Shown one piece after another: positions 7,638 to 14,377 of a DNA stretch of 29,312 nt (the first letter of the stretch is position 1; each line of letters begins with the position of its first letter). The notes under the pieces were generated by a model. It saw nothing but the letters and a program-made list of their open reading frames with translations, had not been told where the DNA came from and did no database searches. The stretch is from CAZOOA01 sp964581355 (lineage in GTDB: Bacteria > Bacillota > Dethiobacteria > DTU022 > UBA8154). The stretch spans positions 1-29,312 of the forward strand of contig CAZOOA010000033.1 in NCBI GenBank assembly GCA_964581355.1, written 5' to 3'. Position numbers and translations under genes: made by a program.

Positions 7638-7825
7638 AGCCAGGGGTTCTGCTCCGCCTGTTTCAGCACAACCTCAACCATTGTAGGCTCCAACTTTTCA
7701 AGTCTTGCGAAAAATTGACAAGAATTATATCTCTTAGGGCAACCACACTGAGAAACCTTGTTATTCCGGCTTGTCCAGGTTGGGCAATTCTGTCTTCTTC
7801 CCTCTTCCCTTGAAAACTATTGAAA

Positions 7826-7864
7826 AAGCGGGCGATGCCTGATTTTCAAGCATTACGCCCGCTT
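7826..7864 (-). terminator. Intrinsic terminator of the lipoprotein gene at 7899
   Basis: Arms AAGCGGGCG (7826-7834) and CGCCCGCTT (7856-7864) form a perfect 9-bp stem; ATGC/GCAT extends it across a two-base bulge. On the minus strand the stem is followed directly by a run of T (GCTTTTTC). It lies 35 nt after the lipoprotein stop. Confidence 0.85.
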
Positions 7865-7898
7865 GCCATATTGCCGGAACCAAGTTGTCCCATCATAT

Positions 7899-8408
7899 TT
7901 ACTTGGGCTTAAAATCAAAAAAGTGTTCGTCAAATTTATGGCCATCATATTCCCAGGTAATATTAATGTACGCATTTTCCCTGAAATCTTCAACAATTTG
8001 ATCTTTGTAAACACCGATGGGCACTCTTTCCCTCCATTCGGGATAGTACTGGATCAGGTGGTATTCAAGAACATCACCCGGTTGGACGACTCCATAAAAC
8101 ATTGCCCGATGATCTTCAATAAAATCAAAGGTTAATGGACTGCGAATAATAACCCGGACGCGGTTGGCCGGTTGCTCACCTTCATAACGTATCCGCCCAT
8201 AAACCTCCATTTTCATCAAGGCATCGGGGTCTTCTCCCTCGGGTGTTATGTTGATTTCCCGTTCTTCAGTAACCCAAATATCTTTCCAGTAATGGTCAGG
8301 TCTTACACCGGCATAGGCATATACCTCTTCTTCAACGGCAGCACCGCAGCCCGTTGTGCCAAGTGCCAATAAACATAAAGCAGATAAAAGCAGGATCCAT
8401 TTCTTCAT
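7899..8408 (-). CDS. Small lipoprotein of unknown function
   Basis: The 169-residue product begins MKKWILLLSALCLL and ends its signal with the lipobox LGTTGC (C21), so it should be lipidated and held on the outer face of the membrane. The mature part is hydrophilic and beta-strand prone (VYGRIRYEGEQPANRVRVII, then YINITWEYDGHKFDEHFFDF). I do not recognise the fold or family. ATG start with AGGAG about 12 nt upstream, slightly long. It stands alone between the GGGP synthase gene (same strand, 186 nt upstream) and the convergent transporter pair, with its own terminator. Confidence 0.82.
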   Translation of the reverse strand: MKKWILLLSALCLLALGTTGCGAAVEEEVYAYAGVRPDHYWKDIWVTEEREINITPEGEDPDALMKMEVYGRIRYEGEQPANRVRVIIRSPLTFDFIEDHRAMFYGVVQPGDVLEYHLIQYYPEWRERVPIGVYKDQIVEDFRENAYINITWEYDGHKFDEHFFDFKPK

Positions 8409-8513
8409 CGATACCCGAATCTCCTTTCATTACAGGCCTTACAGTTTAATACGACATAATACCAGTTGATTCCTGTAAAAATCCCAGAAAAATTTAATTG
8501 GCCCGTACAAAAA

Positions 8514-8555
8514 CATAGCCCGGGTCCGCGCTATTGACCGGGTCCCAAGTCTATG
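8514..8555 (-). terminator. Candidate terminator after the GGGP synthase-like gene
   Basis: On the minus strand CATAG...CCCGG...CCGGG-CTATG can fold, with an 8-nt bulge on the 5' side, and is followed at once by TTTTTG. It lies about 40 nt downstream of the stop at 8595. The bulged stem makes this less certain than the other terminators here. Confidence 0.4.
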
Positions 8556-8594
8556 CATACTATTTTCCGGCCTGTTTTTTTAGAGTGCAAAAGT

Positions 8595-9329
8595 TCAGTC
8601 CTTTAAAGCACTCAAGATGGAGCGCAAGCGTTCCCGGTAGCCTGCATTTTCAATAATCGTGCCTGTTACTACTATATCTGCCCCGGCCTGCCTAACCCTT
8701 CTGGCATCAACCGCTGTGCGAATGCCGCCGCCGACAATGAGCGGAATGGATAATTCTTTTTTGATGGCCCGGATCATGCCTGCTGGTATCGGCTGTGCAG
8801 CGCTTGTTCCCGCCTCCAGGTAGATATATTCCATCCCGAAAAGTTCTGCAGCAACAGCAAAACTGGAGGCCTGCCAGTAATTATCCCGGGTAATCAAGTT
8901 AATATCTTTTGATTCGCCAATTTTCATCCCCGGTTCTATCATCAGGTAACCTACAGGGATGGTTTCCATCTCCATGCGCTTTAATACAACGGCTACCTGG
9001 GACTGCCCACCACAGACAAATTGGGCATTGCTAGAGTTCAGAAAACTGGGGAAAAAAACGGCATCAAAAGTAAAACAAAGAGCTTCCGCTCCTGATGGAG
9101 AATAAACTACTGGAATAGTCGACTTTTCTTTAATCACCCAAGATGTTTCCAGCAGGTTGGCCTGGGTCAGCCCGGTAAGCCCAACCACCAGGATTAAGTC
9201 GCTGCCAACCTCCTGGGCTGTCTGGGCCAAGCGGCTAGAGGCTTCAGCCGATTGTTTTAAGGGATCCACCAGGGTAATATGAACTGTACCCTGCTTTAGT
9301 TTGTCTTTCAAGTATTGAGCTACACTCAT
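8595..9329 (-). CDS. Geranylgeranylglyceryl-phosphate synthase family protein, archaeal/group II-like
   Basis: A 244-residue TIM-barrel prenyltransferase of the GGGPS/PcrB family, which joins a polyprenyl diphosphate to sn-glycerol 1-phosphate through an ether bond. Motifs in order: ITLVDPLK (18-25), VVGLTGLTQAN, FFPSFLNSSNAQF, TIPVGYLMIEPG (123-134), YLEAGTSAAQPIP (170-182), IVGGGIRT (198-205), VTGTIIE (221-227). The EPG and YLEAG-type blocks are those of archaeal and Bacteroidetes group II enzymes rather than Bacillus PcrB, which has YLEYSG. In the second block SG is replaced by TS. Product and chain length are unknown. The ATG at 9329 has GGAGAG 8 nt upstream; the in-frame ATG at 9353 would lie only about 8 nt from the predicted transcript start. 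Confidence 0.85.
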   Translation of the reverse strand: MSVAQYLKDKLKQGTVHITLVDPLKQSAEASSRLAQTAQEVGSDLILVVGLTGLTQANLLETSWVIKEKSTIPVVYSPSGAEALCFTFDAVFFPSFLNSSNAQFVCGGQSQVAVVLKRMEMETIPVGYLMIEPGMKIGESKDINLITRDNYWQASSFAVAAELFGMEYIYLEAGTSAAQPIPAGMIRAIKKELSIPLIVGGGIRTAVDARRVRQAGADIVVTGTIIENAGYRERLRSILSALKD

Positions 9330-9366
9330 TTTAAACACTCTCCGGTCTTCCATATCCTTTTAATTC

Positions 9367-9395
9367 ATTATAATAGAATTTTTGATGTTTGACAA
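9367..9395 (-). promoter_or_regulatory. Near-consensus promoter of the GGGP synthase-like gene
   Basis: On the minus strand: TTGTCA (9395-9390), a 17-bp spacer and TATAAT (9372-9367). The transcript would start near 9360, about 30 nt before ATG 9329. This helps decide between the two possible starts of the gene. Confidence 0.75.
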
Positions 9396-9473
9396 CTACT
9401 AAGATTTCCCGAAAACGCCTTGGTTGATAGTCACACAAATCTATTGCTTCGTTTTCTTGCTGTAGACAGCAAC

Positions 9474-9506
9474 AAAAAAAGCTGACCAAATATTTCTGCC
9501 AGCTTT
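9474..9506 (-). terminator. Terminator of the rplM-rpsI operon
   Basis: On the minus strand AAAGCTG...CAGCTTT forms a 7-bp stem (9506-9500 with 9484-9478) and continues into a T run to 9474. It lies about 20 nt after the rpsI stop and closes the long minus-strand translation cluster. Confidence 0.8.
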
Positions 9507-9527
9507 AATGTATAAAGTGCGCTATTT

Positions 9528-9920
9528 TTATCTCTTGGAAAATTGGGGAGCCCGGCGGGCTTTTTTCAGGCCGTATTTTTTCCGCTCTGTCATCCGCGGA
9601 TCACGGGTCAACATACCTTCCTTTTTCAATACCGGGCGGTATTCTCCGTCTGCCAACTGCAAGGCCCGGGCGATCCCGTGACGAATTGCACCAGCCTGGC
9701 CGCTAACTCCACCGCCTTCAACTTTGGCAATCACATCAAATTTATCCCGGGTGCCGGTTAACTCCAGGGGTCGCTTTAAGTCGACCTTCAGCGTCTCCAG
9801 GCCAAAGTAGTCGTCAATGTCCTTGTTGTTAATTGTAACCTTCCCTTCCCCGGGAATCAACCTGACCCTGGCAATGGACTTTTTTCGTCTTCCCGTTCCA
9901 AAAAACTGTACTTGAGCCAA
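9528..9920 (-). CDS. rpsI: 30S ribosomal protein S9
   Basis: A full-length S9 (130 residues): FGTGRRKKSIARVRL at the start, GGGVSGQAGAIRHGIARAL in the middle, and a basic tail ending in APQFSKR. The C-terminal arm of S9 reaches the P-site tRNA anticodon stem in the 30S head; its terminal Lys-Arg is kept. Start is TTG at 9920, with AAAGGAGG 7 nt upstream. It lies 63 nt after rplM, the usual partner, and before a terminator, so it is the last gene of that operon. Confidence 0.98.
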   Translation of the reverse strand: MAQVQFFGTGRRKKSIARVRLIPGEGKVTINNKDIDDYFGLETLKVDLKRPLELTGTRDKFDVIAKVEGGGVSGQAGAIRHGIARALQLADGEYRPVLKKEGMLTRDPRMTERKKYGLKKARRAPQFSKR

Positions 9921-9983
9921 CCTTTTTCCTCCTTTCCATTTGCAAGTATAGCTGTTTCCTGTGCAATTATCTTTATCGATTGT

Positions 9984-10436
9984 TTACCTGGCTACCCTTT
10001 TGGGGTTTAGTACCAATGTTTCAGGCTTTTGTGCCTGGTGAGGATGTTCTGGACCTGCGTAAACTTTCATCTTTTTCAGCATCGCCCTTCCGAGACGGTT
10101 GGACGGAAGCATCCGCCGCACAGCCAGGTGTATTACCCGTTCCGGGTGTCTGGCTATCATTTCTTCGAAGGGGATACTCTTTAAACCACCTGGATAACCT
10201 GAATGCCGGTAATACATTTTTTCTTTTGCCTTCCTGCCTGTCAACATCACTTTATCTGCATTGATAACTACCACATGGTCTCCTGTATCAACATGTGGGG
10301 TGTAAGTTGGTTTATGCTTGCCCCGCAGCAAACGGGCAATTTCACTGGCCACCCGGCCCAGTGGTTGTCCGGCCACATCAATAACATACCATTTACGCTG
10401 AATATCCTTTTCTTTCGCCATGTATGTCGTGCGCAT
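9984..10436 (-). CDS. rplM: 50S ribosomal protein L13
   Basis: A 150-residue L13, a 23S rRNA binding protein needed early in 50S assembly. Seen: the family start MRTTYMAK, RKWYVIDVAGQPLGRVAS, YTPHVDTGDHVVVINADK, and AVRRMLPSNRLGRAML. The ATG at 10436 fits the conserved N-terminus, yet it has no ribosome binding site at normal distance. A strong AAAGGAGGT lies about 60 nt upstream (10505-10497), separated from the ATG by hairpin-forming sequence and a tiny ORF. This points to leader control of translation. The gene has its own promoter, separate from truA upstream. Confidence 0.97.
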   Translation of the reverse strand: MRTTYMAKEKDIQRKWYVIDVAGQPLGRVASEIARLLRGKHKPTYTPHVDTGDHVVVINADKVMLTGRKAKEKMYYRHSGYPGGLKSIPFEEMIARHPERVIHLAVRRMLPSNRLGRAMLKKMKVYAGPEHPHQAQKPETLVLNPKRVAR

Positions 10437-10568
10437 TTCTTTACGCCTGCTTAGCCTGGGGTCAATTCCCCGGGGACATCATTGCAGACTTTGCACACCT
10501 CCTTTCCTGCTGTTATCGTTAATCTTTTCTATCATCATCCACAAAGTCGACATTTTGGGAATTCCATA
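10437..10568 (-). promoter_or_regulatory. Long rplM leader, candidate L13-type autoregulatory leader
   Basis: About 130 nt lie between the predicted transcript start and the rplM ATG. The region contains an AAAGGAGGT (10505-10497), a two-ATG mini-ORF (10482-10462, MMSPGN), and a GGGG-AATTGA-CCCC hairpin (10471-10458 with adjacent CCCC allowing an alternative). A conserved L13 leader RNA is known in Firmicutes; whether this one has that structure is inferred from position and folding potential only. Confidence 0.5.
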
Positions 10569-10574
10569 GGGATT

Positions 10575-10603
10575 ATTTTAATACATTAAGAGAGTACCGT
10601 CAA
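10575..10603 (-). promoter_or_regulatory. Promoter of rplM-rpsI
   Basis: On the minus strand TTGACG (10603-10598), a 17-bp spacer and TAAAAT (10580-10575) closely match sigma-A consensus. It lies in the 194-nt gap after truA, with a short AGTCC...GGACT dyad (10606-10624) just upstream. Confidence 0.7.
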
Positions 10604-10630
10604 GAAGTCCGCCTTCTTTGGACTAAAGAA

Positions 10631-11398
10631 TCAGTAAAAAACTTCTTCCAGGCAAAGCCCCCGTGCCGGGGCAGTTATCCCTGCAGCACGCCGGTCCCTG
10701 CTTTTTAAAATATCTTTCATCTCCCCGGGTCGTTTCCTGGAACAACCCACCTCCACTAAAGTGCCTACAATATTGCGGATCATTTTATACAAAAACCCGT
10801 TTCCTTCCACTTCAAACCGGATAAACCTGCCCTCTCGCTCCATAGTTAGCCGGTCGATGCGGCGCACCGTGTTTTCCATTGCGCTCCCTGCTGCCTGGAA
10901 AGCCTGGAAATCGTGTTCACCGACCAGGAATGCAGCAGCTTCTCTCATGGGTTGAATCTCCAGGGAATCGTAAACATGCCAGGCAAAACGTCTCCAAAAG
11001 ACATCGGGATATTTGCCATTATCAATCGTATAGCTGTAAAACTTCCCTGAAGCGTCCCTGCGCGCATCAAAGCTTTCTTTATCCATTCCTGCCCCTGTCA
11101 CTACAATATCCCACGGGAGTATCCCGTTCATAGCCAGGGGAAGACGAGCAGGGGGAATCAATGGTGCAGCAAAAAAATTAATTACCTGCTCTTTGGCATG
11201 AGTTCCCGCATCGGTCCTGCCGGCAGCGGTTATGCGAAGAGGGTGACCAAAAAGTTTTTGCAGGCATGATTCCAACACCTCCTGTATGGCCAGTGCATTT
11301 TCCTGAATCTGGAAGCCGCTGTAGTTCGTGCCGTCGTAGGAAAGTGTAACCCGATAGTTAACCTGCTTCTCTGCTTTGTTATTTGTATTTCCCGGCAT
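10631..11398 (-). CDS. truA: tRNA pseudouridine synthase A
   Basis: A 255-residue TruA, which converts U38-U40 of the tRNA anticodon arm to pseudouridine. The catalytic motif AAGRTDAGTHA is intact with D63 as nucleophile. Other family blocks are LSYDGTNYSGFQ at the N-terminus, FDARRDASGKFYSYTI, VGEHDFQAFQAAGS, and FEVEGNGFLYKMIRNIVGTLVEVG. ATG 11398 follows AGGTG by about 9 nt; an upstream TTG at 11419 is in frame but lies inside the ecfT end. Only 4 nt separate it from ecfT, so it is read from the ecf transcript. The position between ecfT and rplM is the usual Firmicutes arrangement. Confidence 0.97.
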   Translation of the reverse strand: MPGNTNNKAEKQVNYRVTLSYDGTNYSGFQIQENALAIQEVLESCLQKLFGHPLRITAAGRTDAGTHAKEQVINFFAAPLIPPARLPLAMNGILPWDIVVTGAGMDKESFDARRDASGKFYSYTIDNGKYPDVFWRRFAWHVYDSLEIQPMREAAAFLVGEHDFQAFQAAGSAMENTVRRIDRLTMEREGRFIRFEVEGNGFLYKMIRNIVGTLVEVGCSRKRPGEMKDILKSRDRRAAGITAPARGLCLEEVFY

Positions 11399-11402
11399 TG
11401 TT

Positions 11403-12197
11403 CTACACACCTGTAACAAAAATCATGACCGTTATTCCGGTAACTGTAATTAACACATAGTAATCCAGGGGACCGGTCTTGAGTTCTCTCATCCGGGTGC
11501 GGTTTTCGCCCCCACGGTAGCAACGGGCTTCCATGGCAACAGCCAGTTCATCAGCCCGGCGAAAGGCACTGACAAACAGGGGAACCAGCAAGGGGACCAT
11601 ATTTCTAGCGCGCTGAAAAATGTTTCCCGTTTCAAAATCCGCCCCCCTGGCCATCTGGGCTTTACGAATTTTATCACTTTCTTCCATTAAGGTGGGAATA
11701 AAGCGCAGGGAAATCGTCATCATCATGGCAATCTCATGCCCTGGAATTCCAAGGCGGCGAAAAGGGCGCAGCAGAGACTCGATACCATCGGCAAAAGAAA
11801 TAGGTGAAGTAGTCAAGGTAATCATAATGGTGGTTGTCACCAGCAACACCAATCTTAGTGTCATAAAAGACCCCAGGTATACTCCAGCCTCTTCCACCGT
11901 CAGCGGACCCCAGCGAAAGTAGACCTGCCCGCCTTTGGTAAATAGAAAGTGCAATATCAGCGTGACAAGGATAATAAACAGGATCGGGCGCAGGCCGCGA
12001 AAAAAATATCGCCACGGAAGCCGGGAGGAGATAAAGATGGCCAGGATAAAAGCACCGAAGAGAAGAAAACCTGCAAAGGTTTTAATCACAAACAGGGCTA
12101 CGATGAGGATAAACAAACTTATCAGCTTGATCCTTGGATCCATCTTATGCAAAAGGGAATTACCCGGGAGATAATGACCTAAAGTTAAACTTTTCAT
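11403..12197 (-). CDS. ecfT: Energy-coupling factor transporter transmembrane protein EcfT
   Basis: A 264-residue membrane protein that links the two EcfA ATPases to interchangeable substrate-binding (S) components for vitamin or metal uptake. Several hydrophobic helices occupy residues 23-130 and 245-263. The two coupling-helix signatures expected of EcfT are seen: ARG at 183-185 (QMARGADFETG) and ARC at 224-226 (EARCYRGG), the second having Cys where Gly is most common. GHYLPGNSLLHKMDPRIK is the usual family opening. ATG at 12197 overlaps the end of ecfA2 by 4 nt, so the two are translationally coupled. No S component gene is in the window, so substrates cannot be named. Confidence 0.96.
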   Translation of the reverse strand: MKSLTLGHYLPGNSLLHKMDPRIKLISLFILIVALFVIKTFAGFLLFGAFILAIFISSRLPWRYFFRGLRPILFIILVTLILHFLFTKGGQVYFRWGPLTVEEAGVYLGSFMTLRLVLLVTTTIMITLTTSPISFADGIESLLRPFRRLGIPGHEIAMMMTISLRFIPTLMEESDKIRKAQMARGADFETGNIFQRARNMVPLLVPLFVSAFRRADELAVAMEARCYRGGENRTRMRELKTGPLDYYVLITVTGITVMIFVTGV

Positions 12198-13063
12198 GGA
12201 GTTTGCCCGTCCTTTTTCCTAAAAGAGTGCACGATCTCCCGGCAGGCTTCTTCCACGGAAAAAAGGTCCGTGCGTATCGTTTTCCCCGAAGAACGAATTC
12301 TTTGTAAAAGATCGGTAATAACGGGAATGTCTAAACCAATTTCCCGGATGGTCTCAATGGATTGAAAGATATCTTGCGGTCTTCCCTGCAGGGCAAGCTG
12401 TCCCTGGGAAAAAACAAATAACCTTTGGGCCAGCGTTGCAATGTCTTCCATGTTATGGGTGACAAAAACCACCGTTAACCCCTGCTCCTGGTTTAGTTTT
12501 TTAATCTGCTCCAGGAAATGCCTGCGACCGGCTGGGTCCATACCCGCTGTAGGCTCGTCCAGGACAATTACTTCCGGCTGCATGGCCAGTATTCCGGCCA
12601 TGGCAACCCTCCTTTTTTCTCCACCGCTTAAACTGAAAGGTGAACGTCCGCAGTACGCATTGTAGTCCATTTCCATCATCTCAAGGCCGTAGCGTACCCG
12701 TTCGTCCAGCTGACTCCCTTCCAGGCCCAGGTTCCTGGGGCCATAAGCAATATCTTTGAAGACTGTTTCCTCGAAAAGTTGGTGCTCAGGAAACTGAAAA
12801 AGCAACCCCACCCTGGAGCGCAATTTTTTCAGGTTAACCCCGCCTGCCCAAATGTTTTGTCCTTCAACCAGGATTTGTCCCGCGGTAGGCTTCAACAATC
12901 CGTTAAAGTGCTGTACCAGGGTTGATTTCCCGGAAGCCGTTTCCCCAATTACTCCAACAAATTCTCCTCGCTCAACCCCCAAGCTTACATCTTTCAGGGC
13001 ATCCACCTGAAAGGGTGTTCCCGGCATGTAAACATGGGATAAGTTTTTCACTTCAATTAGCAT
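12194..13063 (-). CDS. ecfA2: Energy-coupling factor transporter ATPase EcfA2
   Basis: A 289-residue ABC ATPase, second of the EcfA pair. Walker A is GETASGKST (40-48), the Q-loop Gln is in LLFQFPEHQLFEET (Q90), the signature is LSGGE (145-149), Walker B is VIVLDE (165-170) with PTAGMDPAGR, and the switch His is in FVTHNMED. The QFPEHQLFEETV form of the Q-loop is typical of EcfA2. A C-terminal extension after about 235 is also family-like. It hydrolyses ATP on the cytoplasmic face together with EcfA1. ATG 13063 overlaps ecfA1 by 7 nt. Confidence 0.96.
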   Translation of the reverse strand: MLIEVKNLSHVYMPGTPFQVDALKDVSLGVERGEFVGVIGETASGKSTLVQHFNGLLKPTAGQILVEGQNIWAGGVNLKKLRSRVGLLFQFPEHQLFEETVFKDIAYGPRNLGLEGSQLDERVRYGLEMMEMDYNAYCGRSPFSLSGGEKRRVAMAGILAMQPEVIVLDEPTAGMDPAGRRHFLEQIKKLNQEQGLTVVFVTHNMEDIATLAQRLFVFSQGQLALQGRPQDIFQSIETIREIGLDIPVITDLLQRIRSSGKTIRTDLFSVEEACREIVHSFRKKDGQTP

Positions 13064-13932
13064 AAGCAGTTCACCAGATCATCAACATGTAAAACATTTC
13101 CCGGTATTTTCAGCCCCTGGGCCCGCAACATACCGGCCAACTGTGGGATCGTTGGGATCTCCAGCCCCATGGCTGCCAAATCTGTTTTGCCATCAAAGAT
13201 ATTTCTGGGTGTCCCCTGGACTACAATTCCCCCCTCATCCATAACAATCACGCGATCGGCATAAAGAGCTTCTTCCATAAAATGAGTGATATGGATGATA
13301 GTAATATTTTCCATACTGTTCATGGCCCGGACGGTTTCCAGCACTTCCCTGCGGCCCCGGGGATCCAGCATGGCTGTCGGTTCATCCAGCACCAGGCAGC
13401 GCGGTCGCATGGCAATAACACCAGCGATGGCCAATCGCTGTTTTTGACCACCGGACAGCAAATGGGGCGCATGTTCAGCAAAGGCACTCATGCCCACCCG
13501 CTCCAGGGATTGGGCAACACGCTGGACAATCTGTGGCGTTTCCACACCCAGATTTTCCAGGCCAAACGCTACATCCTCCTGCACTGTAGTAGCTACAATT
13601 TGATTGTCGGGGTTTTGAAAAACCATTCCGACCCGGCGGCGGATTTCAAAACGATTCTCTTCCAGTTTGGTAACAAGCCCATCCACTTTAACTTCCCCTG
13701 ATGTGGGAATGAGAAGCGCATTTAAATGACGAGCCAAAGTTGATTTTCCAGAACCATTGGGTCCAATTAGAGCTACGTATTCTCCCGCTTCGATTTCCAA
13801 AGAAAGACCGTTTAATGCTCGAATGGGCTTCTGGTTCTCCAGTTCATATTCAAAGGTAACGTTATTTAGTTCCAGTAAAGCACTCAAATTTTCCACCCCA
13901 AAATAATTCCGGAAAACTTCTTCTGACAACAA
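13057..13932 (-). CDS. ecfA1: Energy-coupling factor transporter ATPase EcfA1
   Basis: A 291-residue ABC ATPase from the first possible start. Walker A GPNGSGKST (57-65), Q-loop FQNPDNQIV, signature LSGGQ (159-163), Walker B CLVLDE (179-184) and switch His in ITHFMEEA are all intact; FQNPDNQIVATTVQEDVAFG is typical of EcfA1. The start is uncertain. TTG at 13932 has a modest AGGGAAG site; TTG at 13887 follows GGGGTGG and would give MSALLELNNVTFEYE, closer to the family N-terminus. The gene follows rplQ by 27 or 72 nt, so it is probably transcribed from the alpha operon, a conserved Firmicutes arrangement. Confidence 0.95.
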   Translation of the reverse strand: MLSEEVFRNYFGVENLSALLELNNVTFEYELENQKPIRALNGLSLEIEAGEYVALIGPNGSGKSTLARHLNALLIPTSGEVKVDGLVTKLEENRFEIRRRVGMVFQNPDNQIVATTVQEDVAFGLENLGVETPQIVQRVAQSLERVGMSAFAEHAPHLLSGGQKQRLAIAGVIAMRPRCLVLDEPTAMLDPRGRREVLETVRAMNSMENITIIHITHFMEEALYADRVIVMDEGGIVVQGTPRNIFDGKTDLAAMGLEIPTIPQLAGMLRAQGLKIPGNVLHVDDLVNCLC

Positions 13933-13959
13933 TTGCTACTTCCCTGATGAAATCATTTT

Positions 13960-14298
13960 TTAAACCAGCTCCAGGATAACCATGGGTGCACCGTCCCCCC
14001 GGCGGGGGGATGTTTTAATGATCCTGGTATAGCCACCGTTTCGGTCTTCAAACCGCGGGGCAATTTTATCAAACAGCTTGGTAACAGCACTCTCATCAAG
14101 CATATAAGCCAAGGCCCGGCGGCGAGAATGGAGATCGCCTTTTTTGGCCAGGGTAATCATTTTTTCCGCCTCACGCCTGACTTCCTTTGCCTTGGCCTCA
14201 GTCGTTTCAATTCGCTCGGCTATAATCAAGGAAGTCACCATGTTGCGTAAAAGCGCTTTTCTGGGCCCTGTTTTGCGTGCTAATTTACGATAGCTCAT
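13960..14298 (-). CDS. rplQ: 50S ribosomal protein L17
   Basis: A 112-residue L17 of bacterial short type: MSYRKLARKTGPRKALLRNMVTSLI cut into its familiar blocks, RIETTEAKAKEVRREAEKMI, and a C-terminus GGYTRIIKTSPRRGDGAPM. L17 lies near the peptide exit tunnel of the 50S subunit. The ATG at 14298 has no good ribosome binding site; GGAAG lies 13 nt upstream inside a hairpin-rich spacer ending in a T run (14301-14337). It is the last ribosomal gene of the alpha group, followed by ecfA1. Confidence 0.97.
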   Translation of the reverse strand: MSYRKLARKTGPRKALLRNMVTSLIIAERIETTEAKAKEVRREAEKMITLAKKGDLHSRRRALAYMLDESAVTKLFDKIAPRFEDRNGGYTRIIKTSPRRGDGAPMVILELV

Positions 14299-14300
14299 GG

Positions 14301-14337
14301 CAAAAAACCGGCTTCCAGCCTGGGCTGGATCACCAGC
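14301..14337 (-). promoter_or_regulatory. Hairpins plus T run before rplQ, attenuator-like
   Basis: On the minus strand GCTGG-TGAT-CCAGC (14337-14324) is followed by overlapping stems CCAGC...GCTGG and GGCT-GGA-AGCC, then GGTTTTTTG up to the rplQ start. The stems are mutually exclusive and the last sits next to the T run, as in an attenuator or a partial terminator. Function is inferred from shape only. Confidence 0.35.
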
Positions 14338-14377
14338 TTTGCACCCCCCTTCATAGAAAAAGTCTTGGGATAATTAT

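Noticed and set aside
7523..7813. Plus-strand frame overlapping the end of the second chromate transporter half
   Set aside because: Out of frame with the transporter, no ribosome binding site and no recognisable protein features.
10606..10624. AGTCC...GGACT dyad after truA as a terminator
   Set aside because: Only a 5-bp stem with a poor T tail, and it abuts the rplM promoter; too weak to call.
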